Origin: Aeromonas rivipollensis
GTDB taxonomy: Bacteria; Pseudomonadota; Gammaproteobacteria; Enterobacterales; Aeromonadaceae
DNA length: 64,000 nt
Assembly (NCBI RefSeq): GCF_010974825.1
Contig: NZ_JAAILA010000036.1
Coordinates: 1-64,000 of the forward strand
Direction: 5' to 3'
The translations under genes were made by a program, and so were the position numbers. The notes below the pieces were generated by a model, which searched no databases, was not told the DNA's origin, and saw only the letters and a program-made list of their open reading frames with translations. Below, piece after piece: positions 57,439 through 64,000 of this stretch (positions are counted from its first letter, which is position 1; every line of letters begins with the position of its first letter).

Positions 57439-58311
57439 CTAGAGAACTATGTCCAGATACCAGCGGGTGATGTTATCCCCCCACAGCAGCGCTATCCAGC
57501 CCGCGATGGCGAGATAGGGGCCAAAGGGGATGGGTTTGCCCTGATGATGGTTGCGCAGCAGTATGAGCCCTATGCCGATGATGGCGCCGACCAGTGACGA
57601 GAGCAGCAGCACTATGGGCAGCGCCTGCCAGCCCAGCCAGGCACCGAGCGCCGCCAGCAGTTTGAAGTCTCCATAGCCCATCCCCTCCTTGCCGGTCAGC
57701 AGCTTGAACGCCCAGTAGAGGCTCCAGAGCACCAGATAGCCGGCCATGGCACCGATCACCGCATCGGCCAGTGGCACAAAGCCCCCCGCCAGATTGAACA
57801 ACAGACCGCCCCACAGCAGCGGCAGGGTGAGCTGGTCCGGCAGCAACATCTTGTCCAGATCGATGAAGGTGAGGGCCACCAGTACCCAGGTCAGCAAGAG
57901 TGCGGCCAGGGTACCCCATCCCGGAGCCAGGGTCGCGGCGACGGCGACCGACAACAGGGCGGTCAGCAGCTCGACCAGGGGATAGCGGGCCGAGATAGGC
58001 GCCTTGCATTGCCGGCAGCGCCCCTTGAGCCAGAGCCAGCTCAACAGGGGGATGTTCTCCAGCGCGCCTATGGGGTGATCGCAGTGCGGGCAGCGGGAGC
58101 GCGGCACCATCAGGTTGTAGGGCTCGGCGGGGGAGGTGGCCACTTCGCTGCCGAAGTAGTCACTGTATTCGGCCTGCCACTCCCGCTCCAGCATGATGGG
58201 CAGGCGATGGATCACCACGTTGAGGAAGCTGCCAACCATCAGGGAGAAGAGAAAAACCAGGGAGAGATAGAGCCAGGGCAGGCCCTGGGCCAGTTCGATC
58301 AGAGGCACCAT
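57439..58311 (-). CDS. tapD: Type IV prepilin peptidase and N-methyltransferase TapD (PilD)
   Basis: TapD cleaves the leader of type IV pilins and type II secretion pseudopilins and methylates the new N terminus. In Aeromonas it serves both systems. The 290-residue membrane protein has a paired CxxC zinc site (RSRCPHCDHPIG and GRCRQCKAPIS) and the two catalytic aspartates in LTFIDLDKMLLPDQL and GMGYGDFKLLAALG. It is last in tapABCD. Confidence 0.96.
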   Translation of the reverse strand: MVPLIELAQGLPWLYLSLVFLFSLMVGSFLNVVIHRLPIMLEREWQAEYSDYFGSEVATSPAEPYNLMVPRSRCPHCDHPIGALENIPLLSWLWLKGRCRQCKAPISARYPLVELLTALLSVAVAATLAPGWGTLAALLLTWVLVALTFIDLDKMLLPDQLTLPLLWGGLLFNLAGGFVPLADAVIGAMAGYLVLWSLYWAFKLLTGKEGMGYGDFKLLAALGAWLGWQALPIVLLLSSLVGAIIGIGLILLRNHHQGKPIPFGPYLAIAGWIALLWGDNITRWYLDIVL

Positions 58312-58391
58312 AAATCAACCGCTTGCGTTGAGAATCAGGATGGCAGAGGACCAGAACGAGCCATGCCCGCTGGTCGCTCTGCCGAAGGGGC

Positions 58392-59633
58392 TCAGTGTAT
58401 CACAGAGCCCAGCTTGAAGATGGGGAGGTACATGGCGACGACCATGCCGCCGACCAGCACCCCCAGCACCACCATTATGATGGGCTCGAGCAGGCTGGTG
58501 AGACCATCGACCATATCGTCCACCTCCTGCTCGAAGATGGCGGCTACCTTGGAGAGCATGTCGTCGATGGCGCCGGACTCTTCACCTATCATCACCATCT
58601 GGATCACCATGTCGGGGAACAGATCCACGGTGCGCATGGCGACGTTGATCTGCATGCCAGCCACGACCTCGTTGCGTATGGCCAGGGTAGCCGTGCGATA
58701 GACATAGTTGCCCGAGGCCCCGGCAGCGGAGACCAGGGCATCCACCAGGGGAATACCGGCGGAGAAGGTGGTGGAGAGGGTGCGGGCGAAACGGGCCATG
58801 GCCGCCTTGTGCAGTATGTTGCCAACGACCGGAATGGAGAGGATGAACTTGTCGGTGTTGTCACGTACCTTCTGGGAGCTGCGCCAGGCGCGCACATAGA
58901 GGAACACTGTCAGGGCTATGCCGCCGAAGATGGCGTACCACCAATCCTGCATGAAGCGGGAGATGGCAATGATGAATCGGGTGAAGGCAGGCAGCTCGGC
59001 CCCGAAGCTCTTGAAGATCTCTTCGAACTGGGGGATGACGAACAGCAACAGTATGGAGGTCACTATGATGGCGACCAGGATGACCATGGCGGGATAGAAC
59101 ATGGCCTTCTTGATCTTGGATTTGAGCGCCTCGCTCTTCTCGCGATAGATGGCGATCCGGTCGTAGATGGTTTCCAGCGCGCCTGACTGCTCCCCCGCCT
59201 CCACCAGATCACAGTAGAGGGCATCAAAGTGGCGGGGATGGCGGCGCAGCGCATCCGACAGGGGGGTGCCTGTCTCCACATCGGCGGCGATCTGGCCGAT
59301 CAGCTCGCGCACCGCCGCTTTTTCGTGGCCGCGGGCGATGATCTGCAGGCTCTGCACCAGCGGCACACCGGCGGAGAGCATGGTGGTGATCTGGCGGGAG
59401 ATGACGGCGATGTCCATCGGCTTGATCCTGGCGCCGCCCTTGGAAAACATCCCCTGACCCTGCTTGCTGACCCTGGTGACATTGACGCCCTGCTTGCGCA
59501 GCTCCGCCTTGACGGTCGTGATGCTGTCGGCCTGCAGCTCACCGGAAACCTTTTGTCCCTTGCGATTGACGCCGTGCCAGCGGAAGGAGAAGACCTTTTT
59601 TGGTGCATTCTGTTTTTGAGCTAATGTTGCCAT
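58392..59633 (-). CDS. tapC: Type IV pilus inner-membrane platform protein TapC (PilC)
   Basis: TapC is the polytopic platform that couples the assembly ATPase to the growing pilus. The 413-residue protein has two GspF/T2SF domains (about 75-205 and 280-405) with LPAFTRFIIAISRFMQDWWY and GEESGAIDDMLSKVAAIFEQ. The ATG at 59633 has AGGA seven bases upstream. A 130-base gap separates it from tapB. Confidence 0.95.
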   Translation of the reverse strand: MATLAQKQNAPKKVFSFRWHGVNRKGQKVSGELQADSITTVKAELRKQGVNVTRVSKQGQGMFSKGGARIKPMDIAVISRQITTMLSAGVPLVQSLQIIARGHEKAAVRELIGQIAADVETGTPLSDALRRHPRHFDALYCDLVEAGEQSGALETIYDRIAIYREKSEALKSKIKKAMFYPAMVILVAIIVTSILLLFVIPQFEEIFKSFGAELPAFTRFIIAISRFMQDWWYAIFGGIALTVFLYVRAWRSSQKVRDNTDKFILSIPVVGNILHKAAMARFARTLSTTFSAGIPLVDALVSAAGASGNYVYRTATLAIRNEVVAGMQINVAMRTVDLFPDMVIQMVMIGEESGAIDDMLSKVAAIFEQEVDDMVDGLTSLLEPIIMVVLGVLVGGMVVAMYLPIFKLGSVIH

Positions 59634-59763
59634 CACTGCATCCTGCAATTGGGCGACGGTGGCCGGATGAGGGTGTTGCCTGTCCGGCTCATCTTGGCTT
59701 GAAGAACATCAAAAGGGTGACTGCATGGGCCTCACCCGGCTTGATGACTCGAACACTGCGTAT

Positions 59764-61470
59764 TCAGTTCGTGGTGATCCTGTTGATCTCGGCCAGGCTG
59801 GTGACCCCCAGACGGGCCTTCTCCAGGCCGGAGATGCGCAGGGTGCGCATGCCCTCCTTCTGGGCGATGGCGGCGATTTGTAGCGAATTAGCCCCCTGCA
59901 TGATCAGCTTGGCGATGTTGTCCGACATCAGCATGATTTCATAGATGCCGACCCGTCCTCTGTAGCCTCCCGAACACTCCTTGCAGCCGACCGGCTTGAA
60001 CAGTCGCAGTCCGGCGGCCAGCTGCTGCTGGGTAAAGCCCAGCTCCTGCAGTTCGGCGTCGGGCACCACCTCAGGGGCCTTGCAGTGATCGCACAGCTTG
60101 CGGGCGAGACGCTGGGCCATGATAAGGGTCACCGAGGAGGCGATGTTGAAGGCGGGGACCCCCATGTTCATCATCCGGGTCAGGGTCTCGGCCGCTGAAT
60201 TGGTGTGCAGGGTCGACAGCACAAGGTGACCAGTCTGGGCGGCCTTGATGGCAATCTCGGCGGTTTCCAGATCCCGGATCTCCCCCACCATTACGATGTC
60301 GGGATCCTGGCGCAGGAAGGAGCGCAGAGCACTGGCGAAGGTGAGCCCCGCCTTGGGATTGATCTGCACCTGATTGACGCCGGGCAGGTTGATCTCCACC
60401 GGATCCTCGGCGGTGGAGATGTTGACCTCGCTGGTATTGAGGATGTTGAGACCTGTATAGAGCGACACCGTCTTGCCCGACCCCGTGGGGCCCGTGACCA
60501 GTATCATGCCCTGTGGCTTGGAGAGCGCATGCAGGTATTGCGCCTTCTGGCGATCGTCGAAGCCGAGCTGATCGAGGTTGAGGCGGGCGGCTGACGAGTC
60601 CAGCAAGCGGATGACGATCTTCTCTCCCCACATGGTGGGCAGGGTGTTGACCCGCATGTCCATGGATCTGCTGCGTGAGATCTTCAGCTTGATCCGTCCA
60701 TCCTGGGGCAGGCGTCGCTCGGCGATATCGAGTCTCGCCATCACCTTGAGACGGGCCGCGAAACGGTTCGCCAGATTGACCGGTGGGGTCGCGACTTCAT
60801 GCAGTATGCCGTCGATCCGGAAGCGGATCCTGTACTTGGTCTCATAGGGTTCGAAATGCAGGTCGGATGCGCCACGTTTGATGGCATCCATCATGATTTT
60901 ATGGATGTATTTGACTATGGGGGCATCGTCGTCGGCGGTATTGACGCTCTCGTCGAGGCGCGAACCCTCATCGGACACCTCGAGCTCCGAGATCTCGGCC
61001 TCGTCGATGTGATCCATGCCCAGGGTGTCCTGCTCGGTGTCCATCAGCTTGCCGAGGGCGGCGGTGAGCTTGCTCTCCTCAACCAGCAAGGCTTCTGTGT
61101 GCAGGCCGAAGCTGAAGCCGAAATCCTCCAGGGCCGACACATTGGTCGGGTCCGACATGGCGATATAGAGGGTGTGGCCCTGGGTATAGATGGGCAGCAC
61201 ATGATGCTTCTCGATAAGCTTCTGATTGAGGTACTTCTGCGGGATCTCGGCCAGGTCGAAGGCGGCAAGATCCAGCAGAGGTACCCCATATTCCAGCTCG
61301 CAGAAATCCGCCAGCGCCTTGCTGTCGAGTATGTCGTTCTCGATCAGGAAGGTGACAAAGGGCTTGCGCTGCGCCCTGGCCTGGCTCAGATAGCGCTGTG
61401 AGTCCGGCTCACTGAGGAGGGAGGAAGCGGCCAGGCTGGTGGCCAGGCCGCTATTGAGGCTAGAGGTCAT
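59764..61470 (-). CDS. tapB: Type IV pilus assembly ATPase TapB (PilB)
   Basis: TapB powers pilus extension. The 568-residue protein has the N-terminal T2SSE_N domain (about 30-150), Walker [19 protein letters not shown], Asp boxes, Walker [20 protein letters not shown], the His box [20 protein letters not shown], and a zinc site formed by LCDHCKAPE and [17 protein letters not shown]. It overlaps the tapA stop (TAATG), an arrangement that lets pilin and ATPase be coupled or regulated by read-through. Confidence 0.96.
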   Translation of the reverse strand: MTSSLNSGLATSLAASSLLSEPDSQRYLSQARAQRKPFVTFLIENDILDSKALADFCELEYGVPLLDLAAFDLAEIPQKYLNQKLIEKHHVLPIYTQGHTLYIAMSDPTNVSALEDFGFSFGLHTEALLVEESKLTAALGKLMDTEQDTLGMDHIDEAEISELEVSDEGSRLDESVNTADDDAPIVKYIHKIMMDAIKRGASDLHFEPYETKYRIRFRIDGILHEVATPPVNLANRFAARLKVMARLDIAERRLPQDGRIKLKISRSRSMDMRVNTLPTMWGEKIVIRLLDSSAARLNLDQLGFDDRQKAQYLHALSKPQGMILVTGPTGSGKTVSLYTGLNILNTSEVNISTAEDPVEINLPGVNQVQINPKAGLTFASALRSFLRQDPDIVMVGEIRDLETAEIAIKAAQTGHLVLSTLHTNSAAETLTRMMNMGVPAFNIASSVTLIMAQRLARKLCDHCKAPEVVPDAELQELGFTQQQLAAGLRLFKPVGCKECSGGYRGRVGIYEIMLMSDNIAKLIMQGANSLQIAAIAQKEGMRTLRISGLEKARLGVTSLAEINRITTN

Positions 61471-61922
61471 TATTTACCTGGGCAATAATCGACAGCAGAG
61501 GTTGAGCAATCACCTGTCCATGTCAAAGGGAGATTACCGGCAGTATCTGGAATTGAGCTAGTCAAAATAAACTGATCTGATGTTGTCAATGGAGCTAGAA
61601 CCCCTGCAGCAGCAGAAGCTGTCGGTGTAGCAGTAATAACCCAGGCCGCGGTTGCGCCCCCTGTAACGGCAATCGTGACGTTTCCTTGAGTTGCGGTTGC
61701 AGCTGAAGCGGTCTGAACATCGGTTGTTGCGCATGAGGTGCCATTTGTCTGATAGCAGACTTCAACAGCGGTTTTATATTTGCCGGTTGCAGAAGCAACT
61801 TCAGTCATTTTAGCCTTTTTGGTGTAATTCTGGTAAGCCGGCAGGGCGATGGCGGCCAGAATGGCGACGATCGCAACCACTATCATCAATTCGATTAGCG
61901 TAAACCCTGACTGTCTTTTCAT
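61470..61922 (-). CDS. tapA: Type IVa major pilin TapA
   Basis: TapA is the structural pilin. The 150-residue prepilin has a six-residue leader ending in glycine, then the processed N terminus [20 protein letters not shown] with Glu at mature position 5. A variable Ala/Thr-rich head follows, and a C-terminal cysteine pair ([14 protein letters not shown]) forms the D-loop. The second half is clearly poorer in GC than tapB, suggesting a variable or acquired pilin tail. The start [11 protein letters not shown] is fixed by the leader. Confidence 0.95.
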   Translation of the reverse strand: MKRQSGFTLIELMIVVAIVAILAAIALPAYQNYTKKAKMTEVASATGKYKTAVEVCYQTNGTSCATTDVQTASAATATQGNVTIAVTGGATAAWVITATPTASAAAGVLAPLTTSDQFILTSSIPDTAGNLPLTWTGDCSTSAVDYCPGK

Positions 61923-62158
61923 GTCAAATATCCTTTTGTCCATGGTTCCTGAAAAGTGCTGGTGGAAATCTATCCACACTCCAGCATCTTATCCGAGCGC
62001 TTCGGGTTGGCAACAGAGGCAAGGCCCTTGTTAACCACTTTTCTGTCATTTAGTGAAAATGATAGCAAAATCAAGGATTAAATGGTCTCTAATGACGCTT
62101 CTCAAGATTGGGGAGGGCCCATCTTCACACTCCTTATGTCGTGGGATCCTGCATATAG
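61923..62158 (-). other. Intergenic region between nadC and tapA with the tapA control region
   Basis: About 110 bases of this region (61990-62100) are AT-rich and hold candidate -10 elements on the minus strand such as TATCAT near 62060. I found no GG-N10-GC sigma-54 site in the part I read closely (61981-62040). No gene is visible. Confidence 0.4.
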
Positions 62159-62181
62159 AAAAGGCGCCGATGGCGCCTTTT
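62159..62181 (-). terminator. Rho-independent terminator of nadC
   Basis: AAAAGGCGCC pairs with GGCGCCTTTT across three bases, 53 bases after the nadC stop. It is symmetric enough to work on both strands. Confidence 0.8.
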
Positions 62182-62234
62182 GCAAGTTTCGAGCCCTGTA
62201 ATATTTTTGGGCCAGGCGGACTCGTTCTACTCGC

Positions 62235-63101
<867 letters not shown>

Positions 63102-63572
63102 TTATTCCTGCAAGGGTCTGAGAAGCAACTGCCTGTCTTTCTGACGTAATTCCAGCCGGCCCAGGGCATTCATGCCCACCAGGATCTCCTCCCCGTCGGC
63201 AGCTGGATTGATAAAGACGGACAAATCGTACAGGGTCAGTGGGCCCATCGCCAGGCTTTCGATCCGGCCCGTCTCGACCAGGATCTGGCCCGCCGCCGTA
63301 TTGACCCGGCTGCGACCGGTGGCGACGAGGCCGAGGCGCGACGCCACCTGGCTCGGTATGGTCACCCGGGTGGCCCCCGTGTCCAGCAGCAGTTGCACCG
63401 GCTGGTCGTTGATGGCACCCTCCAGACGATAGTGACCACTGGCATCGGCCTTGAGCAGCAGCTCGCCGCTGGCGGTCACGGTCGGCTGAGCACCTGAGTA
63501 GAAGTAGAGGGTCAGCAGACCCAGCAGTGAGAGCCAGGCCAGCAGCCAGAGACGGCGTGCCATCGGGTGCAT
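63102..63572 (-). CDS. Retropepsin-like aspartic protease, membrane-anchored
   Basis: The protein, about 156 residues, has an N-terminal hydrophobic anchor (RLWLLAWLSLLGLLTLYFYS) and one retropepsin-like domain with the active motif QLLLDTGATRVTIPSQVA. It is a clan AA family related to TIGR02281-type proteins, which dimerise to form one active site. The start may be ATG 63572, ATG 63563 or TTG 63593. It lies three bases upstream of nadC. Substrate and role are unknown. Confidence 0.8.
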   Translation of the reverse strand: MHPMARRLWLLAWLSLLGLLTLYFYSGAQPTVTASGELLLKADASGHYRLEGAINDQPVQLLLDTGATRVTIPSQVASRLGLVATGRSRVNTAAGQILVETGRIESLAMGPLTLYDLSVFINPAADGEEILVGMNALGRLELRQKDRQLLLRPLQE

Positions 63573-63708
63573 ATGGGGTCCAGTGCCTTGCAAGTGATGG
63601 CTCAGCCTAACACAGCTTTACCCATGGATTCAGAGGCTTGTTTCCGGTTTCTTGCGGCGGCGGGCACAGTCCATGGCGTCCCTCTCCCAATTGTGAGTCG
63701 AGTAGACG

Positions 63709-64000
63709 ATGACTGAACCCACAACCATTTTTTCCATCGATCCAGCTGGGTGGTGTGAACAGGCCCGCAGGGTGCCTTCGCCCCATCACAATGAACGGAT
63801 CGGCCCGGGCGACATCTCCCTGTTGGTGATACACGGCATCAGCCTGCCACCGGGAGAATTTGGTGGCCCCTGGATCGACGATCTGTTTCTCGGTCGCCTC
63901 GATCCCGATGCCCACCCTTACTTTGCTGGCATTCATCAGCTAAGGGTCTCGGCCCACTGTCTGATCCGCCGCGATGGCGAATTGGTGCAGTATGTGCCGT
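63709..64000 (+). CDS. ampD: 1,6-anhydro-N-acetylmuramyl-L-alanine amidase AmpD, N-terminal part
   Basis: AmpD removes the peptide from anhydro-muropeptides during cell-wall recycling and so keeps beta-lactamase induction low. The visible 97 codons include PSPHHNERIGPGDISLLVIH, GISLPPGEFGGPWIDDLF and RVSAHCLIRRDGELVQYVP, with the first zinc histidine in the PHHN segment. The gene is cut by the right window edge, so the C-terminal zinc ligands are not visible. Confidence 0.95.
   Translation, partial: MTEPTTIFSIDPAGWCEQARRVPSPHHNERIGPGDISLLVIHGISLPPGEFGGPWIDDLFLGRLDPDAHPYFAGIHQLRVSAHCLIRRDGELVQYVP

Noticed and set aside
61981..62040. Possible sigma-54 promoter for tapA
   Set aside because: TTGGCA- and TTGC-like pieces exist, but no pair has the required GG-N10-GC spacing on the coding strand in this stretch.

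Overview
The window is a GC-rich (about 60 percent by eye) gammaproteobacterial chromosome segment, almost certainly Aeromonas. Three things point there: the type IV pilus block in the order found at the Aeromonas tap locus (tapA-tapB-tapC-tapD next to nadC, ampD and coaE), a petABC-sspAB block, and a murA-mla-kds-lpt-rpoN region with gammaproteobacterial gene order. It is nearly all core genome. Accessory DNA is limited to an insertion-sequence end at the left edge, one catabolic operon at 11.7-19.4 kb and a low-GC pilin tail near 61.5 kb.

Layout. 1-130: end of an IS3-family element lying against the murA terminator. 199-4723 (minus): mlaFEDCB-ibaG-murA, covering phospholipid trafficking and the first committed peptidoglycan step. 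4930-11741 (plus): kdsD, kdsC, lptC, lptA, lptB, rpoN, hpf, ptsN, rapZ, ptsO, covering LPS Kdo synthesis and transport, sigma-54 and the nitrogen PTS. 11760-19438 (minus): a PTS-linked catabolic operon made of a stand-alone PRD protein, a glycine-rich SFCGS protein, DUF4312, DUF4311 and DUF4310 proteins, a metal-dependent amidohydrolase, a DgaE-like PLP ammonia-lyase, a KDGP-type aldolase and a multidomain PRD regulator. 19752-22783 (minus): degS, degQ, zapG. 22923-29103 (plus): zapE, rplM-rpsI, petABC, sspAB. 29150-32556 (minus): dolP, diaA, yraN, lpoA. 32636-34087 (plus): rsmI and the RNase P RNA gene. 34485-51385 (plus): the dcw cluster mraZ, rsmH, ftsL, ftsI, murE, murF, mraY, murD, ftsW, murG, murC, ftsQ, ftsA, ftsZ, lpxC. 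Then an M23 peptidase, secA and mutT (plus); yacG, zapD, coaE, tapD, tapC, tapB, tapA, nadC and a retropepsin-like protease (minus); and the start of ampD (plus) at the right edge.

Most of the window builds the envelope: peptidoglycan precursors and divisome (murA, dcw, zapD/E/G, lpoA, M23), LPS (kds, lpt, lpxC), outer-membrane lipid balance (mla, dolP) and envelope stress proteolysis (degS, degQ). The most unusual part is the 13.7-19.4 kb operon. It has four small proteins of unknown function, two of them polytopic membrane proteins, where a mannose-family PTS would be expected beside dgaE/dgaF-type enzymes. A CRP-like site, an overlapping inverted repeat and a leader terminator precede it. 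I read it as an uncharacterised uptake and degradation pathway for an acylated amino-acid-type or amino-sugar-acid substrate. No tRNA, rRNA operon, CRISPR array or prophage was seen.
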